Shown here piece by piece: positions 1 through 6,078 of a stretch of DNA of 7,239 bases. The notes below the pieces were generated by a model. That model ran no database searches. It had not been told where the DNA came from and was given only the letters and a program-made list of their open reading frames with translations. Numbering within the stretch: position 1 is the first letter of the stretch; every line of letters starts with the position of its first letter. Source of the stretch: JAIVJN01 sp036732565 (GTDB lineage: Bacteria > Acidobacteriota > Vicinamibacteria > Vicinamibacterales > UBA2999); assembly GCA_036732565.1 (NCBI GenBank), contig DAINCF010000368.1, positions 1 to 7,239 of the forward strand. Direction: 5' to 3'. A program made the position numbers and the translations under genes.

Positions 1-180
1 GTCGAGTGGCGTCTGGGCCGCGGCGGCCGCGGCCTGCTGCTGCGCCGCAGAGGCGGTGCGCGGCGTGGTCTGGGTCTGGGCCGCCGGCGCGGCCTGACCA
101 CCGCTCCTGGCCCACCACGCCAAGCCAATCGCCACGATGAGTCCGCCCAGCAGCACCAGCGTCCTGCGATTAACGTTCAT
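1..180 (-). CDS. N-terminal part of a membrane-anchored protein in the PilP position (runs off the left edge)
   Basis: The frame opens with ATG at 180-178 and stays open for 60 codons to the window edge. The protein starts with a short basic stretch (MNVNRR), then one hydrophobic helix at about residues 7-23 ending in a Trp-Trp pair, then a low-complexity Ala/Gln/Thr/Pro-rich region with a QQQ and a run of six Ala. This is the layout of an inner-membrane anchor plus a flexible periplasmic linker. The start overlaps the end of pilO by 11 bases, and the bases GGGA a few positions upstream may serve as a weak ribosome site. In pilMNOPQ operons the next gene is pilP, whose product links PilN/PilO to the PilQ secretin, so that is the likely identity. 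Classical PilP is a lipoprotein with a lipobox cysteine. None is visible here, so anchoring would be by the helix. The diagnostic C-terminal domain lies outside the window, so the family call is by position only. Confidence 0.6.
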   Translation of the reverse strand, partial: MNVNRRTLVLLGGLIVAIGLAWWARSGGQAAPAAQTQTTPRTASAAQQQAAAAAAQTPLD

Positions 181-781
181 TCGTTCCCGCTTGGGCGCGA
201 TAGTACGTCGAGACTTCGAGGGCCAGCGACAAATCGCTCGACTTCTCGTCATCGCCCTGCGTCAGCACCATGTTGTCGATCACGACGAAGTCGCCGGCGG
301 TCTCCAGTTCATGGAGAAACGCGCGGATGTCCGCGTACGAACCGGTGAGCGACATCGTGACGTGCAACCGCTCGAGCGCCGAGTCCCTGAGGGGCTGCAG
401 CGATGTCGAGCCTCGCTCGTAGACGACGTCATGGCCCATCGCCATGTTCGCCAACTTCACGTGCGTCAGACGACGGGCCGAGGACACGTCCGCGGGCAAC
501 ACGTCCCGGTAGAACAGATCCAGATCGGTCGTCGCCTGTGCCTTGCCGTCGCGAAGCGCTTCGGCGTTCTTCACGTCGCGATCGGCCCCGATCAACGCCT
601 GCCGCGCCACCTGTTCGCGTTGCTCGTTCGACGCAACCGCGCGCGACAGCGGTAGCACTACTGCCAGCAGCACGCCGGCGTTGACGATCAGCACGATGCC
701 CAGCGGCACCAGCCAGGCCCGATGCTCACGCAGGGCTCGCGCGAGCGGTATGCCACCCCCCGTGCCGAACAGCTCCTTCAT
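170..781 (-). CDS. pilO: Type IV pilus inner-membrane alignment protein PilO
   Basis: PilO pairs with PilN in the inner membrane and forms the periplasmic part of the pilus alignment complex that ties the motor to the outer-membrane secretin. This 203-residue protein has a short cytoplasmic start, one membrane helix at about residues 23-43 (VPLGIVLIVNAGVLLAVVLP), a charged helical coiled-coil region at about 48-80, and a C-terminal alpha/beta domain at about 90-195 that includes the family-like stretch 'VTMSLTGSYADIRAFLHELE'. Size and architecture match PilO (around 200 residues). The ATG at 781-779 overlaps the pilN stop as ATGA, and AAGGG lies about seven bases upstream, so the start is well supported and coupled to pilN translation. 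The stop TAA at 172-170 lies inside the next gene. Primary sequence in this family is poorly conserved, so the call rests on architecture plus position between pilN and a pilP-like gene. Confidence 0.88.
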   Translation of the reverse strand: MKELFGTGGGIPLARALREHRAWLVPLGIVLIVNAGVLLAVVLPLSRAVASNEQREQVARQALIGADRDVKNAEALRDGKAQATTDLDLFYRDVLPADVSSARRLTHVKLANMAMGHDVVYERGSTSLQPLRDSALERLHVTMSLTGSYADIRAFLHELETAGDFVVIDNMVLTQGDDEKSSDLSLALEVSTYYRAQAGTNER

Positions 782-1437
782 CGATCACCCTTGTTGGTCG
801 GCGTGACATCCGGCGCGCGCTCGACTGCTGGCGCGACATCCGTCGCGCTCTCGTCAGATTCAGACGTCGCCGGAGGCGTTGCGGCCGCGGGCGTGTAGTA
901 CGCTTGGATGACGCTGCGAAATGTGCTGTCTTCTTGCAGCGTCTCTTGCACCGACAACGCTGTACGGAAGGCGCCCGACTTCTCCAACTCGCCGATGAAG
1001 GCGTCGACCGCCTCCACACTGCGCGAGACCACGCCAATCGCCAACAGGAACCGCCCTTGACGATCCACCTGCGGTTGCACGCCCGTGATGCGCACATCGC
1101 CAGGCAGCGTCTCCTCGAATCGATTGAACAGGTCAGTCCACGAGAACGCCCGGCGATCGATCAGCTGATTGGCTTCGCGCGCGGCGGCCTCCGTCGCGCT
1201 CACGTCGGCCCGGTTCATCGACTCGCGAATACCCTGACTCTCGTTGCCGAGCTCTTGGGCGCGCCCCTCGGCCTCCGCCGCGCGCCCGGACAACTCCGCG
1301 TTGCGCGCGGTCAGCGACACGATGCGTGCGGCATTGTACAGACTGAGCACCACCGCGACGAGTGCCACCGCCGCGATCGCCACCCGGAGTGCGCGTTGGT
1401 TGTAGAACGGGCGTGTCGAGAGGTTGGTGCGCAGCAT
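778..1437 (-). CDS. pilN: Type IV pilus inner-membrane assembly protein PilN
   Basis: PilN binds cytoplasmic PilM through its N-terminal peptide and PilO through its periplasmic domain. The 219-residue product starts with a cytoplasmic peptide containing NLSTRPFYN (residues 5-13), then a membrane helix at about 18-36, a coiled-coil-like Ala/Glu-rich region at about 42-90, and a compact alpha/beta domain at about 98-182 (for example 'LPGDVRITGV' and 'SRSVEAVDAFIGELEKSG'). In well-studied PilN the PilM-binding peptide is INLLPxR. The NLxTRPF form here is a variant I associate with Acidobacteria-like PilN. The last 37 residues (183-219) are rich in Ala, Thr, Pro, Glu and Asp and look disordered, an unusual tail. 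The ATG at 1437-1435 follows the pilM stop by three bases, with AGAAGG inside the pilM end as a distant ribosome site. The stop overlaps the pilO start (ATGA). Confidence 0.9.
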   Translation of the reverse strand: MLRTNLSTRPFYNQRALRVAIAAVALVAVVLSLYNAARIVSLTARNAELSGRAAEAEGRAQELGNESQGIRESMNRADVSATEAAAREANQLIDRRAFSWTDLFNRFEETLPGDVRITGVQPQVDRQGRFLLAIGVVSRSVEAVDAFIGELEKSGAFRTALSVQETLQEDSTFRSVIQAYYTPAAATPPATSESDESATDVAPAVERAPDVTPTNKGDR

Positions 1438-1440
1438 GCG

Positions 1441-2394
1441 TTACGCGGCCTTCTGCTCCCGCAGGAGCACGCCGACGAGCGGCGCCAGGCGGTCGAGCAA
1501 CCCCGCCGGTGCGTCGATGCGATCGGTCAGCGCCGCTGCCGGCCGCACGTCGACCAGCTCGACGCTCAGGCGCAGGCGCTCCTCGAGGCCCTTGCCCAGT
1601 GCGTCGACATCCGCGGGGAGGTTGGAGCTCCCCGCTAGCAGCACGCGGCTGAAGCCGGTTCCGGTGAGCCGGTCCTCGTAGTACATCGCGGTCTGATGCA
1701 CGAGATCGATCAACGTGCCCTCGGCATCCTCCGAGCGATTTCTGATGAAGATCAGGTGCTCGCCGCGCACCACCGCCAGCCCCGTATAACTTGGCGTCAC
1801 GTGCACGAGCAGCCAATCGCCCGACGGACGCGAGGATCCCGCCAGCACGCCGTTGATGACGCTGAACGTCGCCAGATCGACCAGGCCCGCGTGCACCCCC
1901 GCCGCCTGACACGCCTGTTCGTACTGTTCGACGATGTCGTGTCGGGCGAGCGTGACGATGAACTCCCGTCCCCCCTCGGGCGGGACGATGCCGGGCGTGA
2001 AGCTGACAACGGCTTGCTCGAGCGGAAACGGCGCCGTTTTTCGGACCTGCCACTTGAGCAGCTCGTGCAGCTCCGCGGCCTTACTCGGCACCTTCTCGAA
2101 TCGAATCAGAGACACGCGGGCGATGGTGTCGGGCACGACCAGCGCAGCGCGCGACACGCCGCGGCCGAGGCCACCGACGGCTCGCTTGACGGCCTCGGCC
2201 ACAACGGTCGGATCGGGGAAATTCGGTGACGCCAGTGCTGGCGACACCGCTCCAACCGGCAACGACTCCACCGCGTGCGCGGTTATGACTGGCTGACCGC
2301 CACGCCAACCGAGCGCCGCGGCGGCGACTGAGCCGGCGTCGATGGCGATCGCTACGTCCGGGGGCGGTGTACGGAGAAAGGACGGGAGCATCAT
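1441..2394 (-). CDS. pilM: Type IV pilus actin-like cytoplasmic protein PilM, with degenerate nucleotide-binding motifs
   Basis: PilM is an FtsA/actin-fold protein that sits under the inner membrane and docks onto the N-terminal peptide of PilN. The product is 317 residues, somewhat short of the roughly 350 usual for the family. Family signatures are the first beta-hairpin at 13-30 (VAIAIDAGSVAAAALGW), 'ALVVPD' at 84-89, 'VSLIRFEKVPSK' at 94-105 and 'LLKWQVRKTAPFPLEQA' at 112-128, the last being the most characteristic PilM stretch. The phosphate motifs are weak: phosphate-1 lacks the usual lysine, the DIG of phosphate-2 is replaced near 'HVTPSYTGL' (198-206), and the adenosine loop reads LAGSSNLP instead of a GG form. 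Two ATGs in tandem (2394 and 2391) overlap the pilB stop. I chose 2394 because AGGTGA lies 10 bases upstream. The frame is open further upstream, but that part is antisense-like shadow of pilB coding and is not used. Confidence 0.9.
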   Translation of the reverse strand: MMLPSFLRTPPPDVAIAIDAGSVAAAALGWRGGQPVITAHAVESLPVGAVSPALASPNFPDPTVVAEAVKRAVGGLGRGVSRAALVVPDTIARVSLIRFEKVPSKAAELHELLKWQVRKTAPFPLEQAVVSFTPGIVPPEGGREFIVTLARHDIVEQYEQACQAAGVHAGLVDLATFSVINGVLAGSSRPSGDWLLVHVTPSYTGLAVVRGEHLIFIRNRSEDAEGTLIDLVHQTAMYYEDRLTGTGFSRVLLAGSSNLPADVDALGKGLEERLRLSVELVDVRPAAALTDRIDAPAGLLDRLAPLVGVLLREQKAA

Positions 2395-4043
2395 TCGACG
2401 AACGTCACCTTGTTGATCTCGCGCAAGCTCGTCAGCCCATGCACCACACGCTCGACGGCGGACTCGCGCAGAAAGCGCATGCCCTGTTCCCGCGCCGCCC
2501 GCTTCACTTCCGAGATCGGCCGGCGATCGAGAATGACCTCTCGGATGTGATCCGTCAGATCGAGCAGCTCGCAGATCGCCATGCGGCCTTTGTACCCCGT
2601 ACCGCCGCAGTCGAGGCACCCGGCGCCTTCGTAGAACGTCTGATTCGGATCGAGACTGCCGAGCGCCGACTCCGCCAGCACCGCCGCCTCGTAGTGCACG
2701 GCCTTCTTGCAGTTCTCGCAGATGCGGCGCACCAGCCGCTGCGCCATCACGCAGTTCAGCGCTGAAATGAACTGGTAAGCCTCGACGCCCATGTTCAGGA
2801 AGCGGCCGAGCACGTCGAACACGTTGTTCGCGTGAACCGTGGTGAACACCAAGTGGCCGGTCAGGGCGGACTGAATGGCAATCTGCGCCGTCTCGGGGTC
2901 GCGAATCTCGCCGACCATGATCTTGTCGGGGTCGTGACGCAGAATCGATCGCAGGCCGCGCGCGAACGTCAGGCCTTTCTTCTCGTTGATCGGAATCTGA
3001 GTGATGCCCTTCAGCTGGTACTCGACCGGGTCCTCGATCGTGATGATCTTGTCTTCGATGGACTTGATCTCCGCGAGGGCCGCGTACAGTGTCGTTGTCT
3101 TGCCGCTGCCCGTCGGTCCGGTGACCAGCACCATGCCGTATGGCTCGCGAATGTACTTGCGGAACTGCCGCAGCTCCACCTCGGGGAACCCGAGGATGTC
3201 GAGCTTCAGCTCGGTGAACTGCTCGCTGATCGACTGCTTGTCCAGGATGCGGATGACCGAGTCTTCGCCGTGCACGCTCGGCATCACCGAGACGCGGAAG
3301 TCGATGGTCTTCCCCGGCACGCGCAGCTTGAAGCGGCCGTCCTGGGGCACGCGCTTCTCCGCGATGTCGAGCTCGGCCATGACCTTGATGCGCGAGATGA
3401 TCGACCCGTGGAACCGCTTGGCGATCGGCCGCATGGCCGGCTGCAGCACGCCGTCGATGCGGTACTTGACGTAAACCGCATCGTCTTGCGTCTCCACGTG
3501 GATATCGCTGGCGCGGCGCTGAATCGCGGTGAAGATCATCGAGTCGACGAGGCGGATGATCGGGCTGATGTCGCTCGTCAACCGCTCGACCGTGAGGTTG
3601 TCCTCACCGGCGTCGTCTTCCTTGAGGAGCTGGATCTGGAACTCCTCGGTTGCTTCGTCGAGCACGCGCTGCGAGCTCTCGCTCTTCTTGAGGATCGCCT
3701 CGATGGTCGACTGCGCGCCGACCATCACGCGCACGGGCATGCCGAGCAGGACCGACAGCTCGTCGATCATCGGCAGATCGGTCGGATCCGAGACGACGAT
3801 GACCAGCGCCTTGCCGTCGCGGCGGAACGGCACGAACCCGTAGCGCAGCATCAGGTCCGCGGGGATCGTGCGGAACAGCTCCTGGTCGATCCGGAACTGA
3901 TTCATGTCGAGGAACTCGAGCCGGTAGCGCTCGGCAAGCCGCCGGGCCTGCGCCTCCTCCTCGACCGACGTCCCACGCGGTCTGGGGTCGTGCTGGAGAG
4001 CCTCTGGATCCAGCGTTGCGTCTTCGTGCTGAGTAACGTCCAC
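2391..4043 (-). CDS. pilB: Type IV pilus extension ATPase PilB
   Basis: This hexameric ATPase powers pilin polymerisation at the platform protein PilC. The 550-residue product shows the GspE/PilB core in order: an N-terminal T2SSE_N-like half domain at about 33-120 (with 'RTIPADLMLRYGFVPFR'), N2 domain, Walker A GPTGSGKTT at 309-317, Asp box IITIEDPVEY at 333-342, Walker B IMVGEIRDPET at 375-385, and His box TGHLVFTTVHANN at 395-407. A zinc-binding tetracysteine is formed by C442, C445, C476 and C479; this feature is typical of PilB/GspE and absent from PilT, which excludes the retraction ATPase. The start is GTG at 4043-4041, sharing one base with the pilC stop (TAGTG). It is fixed by a strong GGAGGG ribosome site at 4054-4049. 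Upstream RLGxxL-type repeats that bind cyclic di-GMP in MshEN domains are not seen in the first 40 residues. All catalytic motifs are intact. Confidence 0.97.
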   Translation of the reverse strand: MDVTQHEDATLDPEALQHDPRPRGTSVEEEAQARRLAERYRLEFLDMNQFRIDQELFRTIPADLMLRYGFVPFRRDGKALVIVVSDPTDLPMIDELSVLLGMPVRVMVGAQSTIEAILKKSESSQRVLDEATEEFQIQLLKEDDAGEDNLTVERLTSDISPIIRLVDSMIFTAIQRRASDIHVETQDDAVYVKYRIDGVLQPAMRPIAKRFHGSIISRIKVMAELDIAEKRVPQDGRFKLRVPGKTIDFRVSVMPSVHGEDSVIRILDKQSISEQFTELKLDILGFPEVELRQFRKYIREPYGMVLVTGPTGSGKTTTLYAALAEIKSIEDKIITIEDPVEYQLKGITQIPINEKKGLTFARGLRSILRHDPDKIMVGEIRDPETAQIAIQSALTGHLVFTTVHANNVFDVLGRFLNMGVEAYQFISALNCVMAQRLVRRICENCKKAVHYEAAVLAESALGSLDPNQTFYEGAGCLDCGGTGYKGRMAICELLDLTDHIREVILDRRPISEVKRAAREQGMRFLRESAVERVVHGLTSLREINKVTFVE

Positions 4044-5254
4044 TAGCGCCCTCCGATCACCGCGGTGAGCTGGAACAGTGGCAGGTACAACGCGAGCACG
4101 ACGCCCGCGATGACGATGCCCATGATGATCAGCAGGGCCGGCTCGATCAGCGTGACGAACCGGGAGACCTCGGTATCGATCTCCTCATCGTAGAAGTCGG
4201 CCAGGCTGTTCAACATCTCTTGCAGGGCGCCAGTCGACTCCCCGACTTCGATCATCTTGATGGCGACGTCGGGCACGGTCTTGCGCTCGAGCAGCGTCGC
4301 CGCGAAGCTCTGCCCTTCGCGCACCTTCTGCGCCACGATTTCCATCTCATGGCCCATGTGGCGATTGCCCGTCGACCGCGACGCGATCTCGACGGCGTTC
4401 ACGAGCGGAATGCCGCCGCCCAGCAGCGTGGCGAGCGTGCGCGCGAGCTGCGAGGTCGCGAACTTCAGCAGGCTTCCGCCGATGGCGGGAATCCGCAGCA
4501 GCCAGCGATCGAAGCGCACCCGTTGCCCGGGCTGCCTCACCCAGAAGAGGAACCCACCGACGCCGCCGACGAGCGCGAGCACGATGAGCAGCAGCTGGGC
4601 CCGGACGAAATTCGAGATGGCGACGATGATCTGCGTCGACATCGGCAGCTCCGCGTCGAAGCTGGCGTAGAAGTCGGCGAAGGTCGGCACTACTTTGACC
4701 ACGATGATCCCGACGAGGCCAACGGCCAGGCAGATCAGGATGATCGGGTAGACCATCGCGGAGATCGTCTTCTTCCGCACGGTGTCCACGACCTTGGCGT
4801 AGGCGACGAAGCGACGGAGAACCGCGTCGAGGTTGCCGGCGCGCTCCCCAGCCATCAGCGACGCGGTGTAGACCGTCGGGAACAAATCCCCGTGCGCCTG
4901 GAACGCGTCGGACAGCGCGGTGCCCGCGCGAACCTTGCTGTGCACATCGTCCAGGACGGCCTTGAACGTCGGGTTGGACAGCCTCGAGCGCAGGATGTCG
5001 AGCGACTGCACGAGCGGCATGCCGGCCTTGAGCAGGGTCGCGAGCTCCTGGTTGAACACCAGGAACTCGTGCCGCTTGATCTTCGGGCGGCGACCTCCCC
5101 GCGACAACCCTGGTAACCCACGGCTCGAAGCCAATGAAAGGACGTGCAGTCCTTTGTCCTCCAGCTCGCGGCGGAGATGCGCCTCGGTCGGGGCGACATA
5201 GACGCCCTCGATGACCTCCCCGGTCGGCGTGCCGAGCCTACAGCGGAACTCCAT
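4043..5254 (-). CDS. pilC: Type IV pilus inner-membrane platform protein PilC
   Basis: PilC is the polytopic inner-membrane platform on which PilB acts to add pilin subunits. The 403-residue product has the normal length and two T2SSF repeats: the first at about 65-190, with 'LATLLKAGMPLVQSLDIL' and 'ASLMAGERAGNLDAVLRRF', and the second at about 267-390, with 'LARTLATLLGGGIPLVNAVE' and 'IEVGESTGALQEMLNSLADF'. Predicted membrane helices are at about 169-190, 221-239 and 372-394. A short N-terminal domain (MEFRCRLGTPTGEVIEG) matches the family start, which supports the ATG at 5254-5252, although only a poor AGAG ribosome site precedes it. It is the first gene of the compact pil operon and lies behind a TATAAT box and a palindrome. 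Having pilC upstream of pilB is not the commonest order. A type II secretion GspF is the alternative reading, but the downstream pilMNO genes favour the pilus. Confidence 0.95.
   Translation of the reverse strand: MEFRCRLGTPTGEVIEGVYVAPTEAHLRRELEDKGLHVLSLASSRGLPGLSRGGRRPKIKRHEFLVFNQELATLLKAGMPLVQSLDILRSRLSNPTFKAVLDDVHSKVRAGTALSDAFQAHGDLFPTVYTASLMAGERAGNLDAVLRRFVAYAKVVDTVRKKTISAMVYPIILICLAVGLVGIIVVKVVPTFADFYASFDAELPMSTQIIVAISNFVRAQLLLIVLALVGGVGGFLFWVRQPGQRVRFDRWLLRIPAIGGSLLKFATSQLARTLATLLGGGIPLVNAVEIASRSTGNRHMGHEMEIVAQKVREGQSFAATLLERKTVPDVAIKMIEVGESTGALQEMLNSLADFYDEEIDTEVSRFVTLIEPALLIIMGIVIAGVVLALYLPLFQLTAVIGGR
4049..4054 (-). promoter_or_regulatory. Ribosome binding site of pilB
   Basis: On the minus strand this reads GGAGGG, a near-perfect anti-anti-Shine-Dalgarno match, with a five-base spacer to the GTG codon at 4043-4041. 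It lies inside the end of pilC and decides in favour of the GTG start for pilB over any upstream in-frame codon. Confidence 0.8.
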
Positions 5255-5267
5255 CTCTCTAACAGAT

Positions 5268-5281
5268 TGTCCTACAGGACA
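5268..5281. promoter_or_regulatory. 14-base palindrome (TGTCCTACAGGACA), candidate operator in the pil leader
   Basis: The arms TGTCCT and AGGACA are perfect reverse complements around a two-base centre. The site lies 15 to 28 bases before the pilC ATG, and at about +9 to +22 relative to the start site predicted from the TATAAT box at 5301-5296. That is a position where a bound dimeric repressor would block transcription. The corresponding RNA could also form a 5-bp hairpin with a four-base loop close to the poor pilC ribosome site. I do not recognise the regulator. The symmetry and the position are seen directly; the operator role is inferred. Confidence 0.5.
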
Positions 5282-5295
5282 TTATCGGTGCGGCG

Positions 5296-5301
5296 ATTAT
5301 A
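5296..5301 (-). promoter_or_regulatory. Candidate -10 box of the pil operon promoter
   Basis: The minus strand reads TATAAT exactly, in a GC-rich background, in the 149-base gap between the transglycosylase and pilC. The predicted start site is near 5289, giving a leader of about 35 bases before pilC. No good -35 hexamer is seen 16-18 bases upstream (sequence there is CGAGGT-like), so the promoter may need an activator or an alternative sigma factor. A second, weaker GATAAT occurs at 5286-5281 and overlaps the palindrome by one base. The rest of the gap (5302-5403) holds only weak hairpins: GCCCT/AGGGC at 5378-5392 and TCGAC/GTCGA at 5351-5367. Confidence 0.5.
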
Positions 5302-5403
5302 CAACCGGCATCGAGCAGACCTCGACCGGCGCTCTTTCTTAGACCGAGGATCGACGGGAAAAGTCGAGGCGTGGACAGCCCTGATGGAGGGCGGGGATTC
5401 TGA

Positions 5404-6072
5404 CTAGTTCCCCACCCGCTGCAAGATCCGCCGCACGTAACTCCGGGTTTCGGCGAAGGGCGGCATCCCGCCATGGCGGCGGACGACCGCCTCTCCGGCG
5501 TTGTACGCGGCCAACGCCAGGCGCAGGTCGAAGCGTGACAGGAGGTCCTTCAAGTGCCGCACGCCGGCGTCGAGGTTCGATTTCGGATCGTACAGGTCCC
5601 GCACCGCGTACTGCCGAGCCGTGTCCGGCATCAGCTGCATCAACCCGCGAGCGCCCTTCGGGGAACGAGCCTTGGCCTGGTAGTTCGACTCCGCCTCCAC
5701 CACCGCATGCACGAGCTTGGCGTCGACGCCATGGGTCGTGGCGACCGTGGAAATCAGCTCCGCGTACGGCTTCTTCTCGAGACCGGGATCCGCCGCGAGG
5801 GTGATCGGCGTCGCCTCGGCCATCGTGGGCGCCGCTGGTTCCGGATACGGCACTTCGTCGGGTGCGATCCGGTCCACCGCGCTCCTCGGAAGTGTCATCG
5901 TGCCCCCAGCACGCAGCGACACCGTCATCATGTCGCCGTCGACCTGATGGCTCTTGACCGACAAGGTTCGGCCCGTGGTGAGAAACACGAGATCCGCGTC
6001 GGCCCGACGCGCCGTCGAGAGAATCAGCGCTCCGACGACGAGCGCGACGACGAGCGAACCGCGGCCTGGCAT
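5404..6072 (-). CDS. Secreted lytic transglycosylase, SLT (Slt70-like) domain
   Basis: This enzyme family cleaves the MurNAc-GlcNAc bond of peptidoglycan, leaving 1,6-anhydroMurNAc. The 222-residue product has an N-terminal hydrophobic signal (about 6-20, followed by ARRADA as a plausible cleavage region). A small beta-rich domain follows at about 28-72 (for example 'LVFLTTGRTLSVKSHQVDGD'), then a Pro/Ala linker, and the SLT domain at about 103-220. The catalytic glutamate is most likely E128 in 'VEAESNYQAKARSPKGARGL'. The supporting motifs GLMQLMPDTA (143-152) and AAYNAG (188-193) are intact, so the enzyme should be active. The ATG at 6072-6070 lies six bases after the lipoprotein stop, with AGGA overlapping that stop, so the two are probably co-transcribed. 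It precedes pilC by 149 bases, which suggests but does not prove a role in opening the wall for the pilus machine. A tandem 12-base repeat encodes part of the signal core. Confidence 0.93.
   Translation of the reverse strand: MPGRGSLVVALVVGALILSTARRADADLVFLTTGRTLSVKSHQVDGDMMTVSLRAGGTMTLPRSAVDRIAPDEVPYPEPAAPTMAEATPITLAADPGLEKKPYAELISTVATTHGVDAKLVHAVVEAESNYQAKARSPKGARGLMQLMPDTARQYAVRDLYDPKSNLDAGVRHLKDLLSRFDLRLALAAYNAGEAVVRRHGGMPPFAETRSYVRRILQRVGN
6033..6056. repeat. Perfect tandem 2 x 12-base repeat in the transglycosylase signal sequence
   Basis: The unit CGACGACGAGCG occurs twice without gap (6033-6044 and 6045-6056). On the minus strand it encodes the LVVALVVG part of the hydrophobic core of the signal peptide. 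Slippage would change the core by exactly four residues without a frameshift. It may equally be chance in GC-rich coding sequence. Confidence 0.75.
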
Positions 6073-6078
6073 CTGGTC

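Noticed and set aside
2395..2619. Possible N-terminal extension of pilM inside pilB
   Set aside because: The added 75 residues are Arg-rich shadow of pilB. The PilM fold begins just after the tandem ATGs at 2394-2389, which overlap the pilB stop as expected for coupled genes.
2832..4046. Long plus-strand open frame (about 400 codons) opposite pilB
   Set aside because: It is antisense to pilB, whose catalytic motifs are intact. Its translation is rich in Arg, His, Asp and Leu without any motif, as expected for the opposite strand of GC-rich coding DNA.
4220..5116. 298-codon plus-strand open frame opposite pilC
   Set aside because: The minus strand has a complete two-repeat T2SSF protein. The plus-strand product is Arg/His/Glu-rich and has no motif.
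1..5254. Type II secretion system instead of a type IV pilus
   Set aside because: PilC and PilB resemble GspF and GspE, but separate PilM (actin-like), PilN and PilO genes in this order are the pilus arrangement. A GspL-type fusion is absent.
5351..5392. Possible intrinsic terminator after the transglycosylase (GCCCT/AGGGC and TCGAC/GTCGA hairpins)
   Set aside because: Stems are only five base pairs and no run of T follows either stem directly. The TTTT lies within the loop of the second hairpin.
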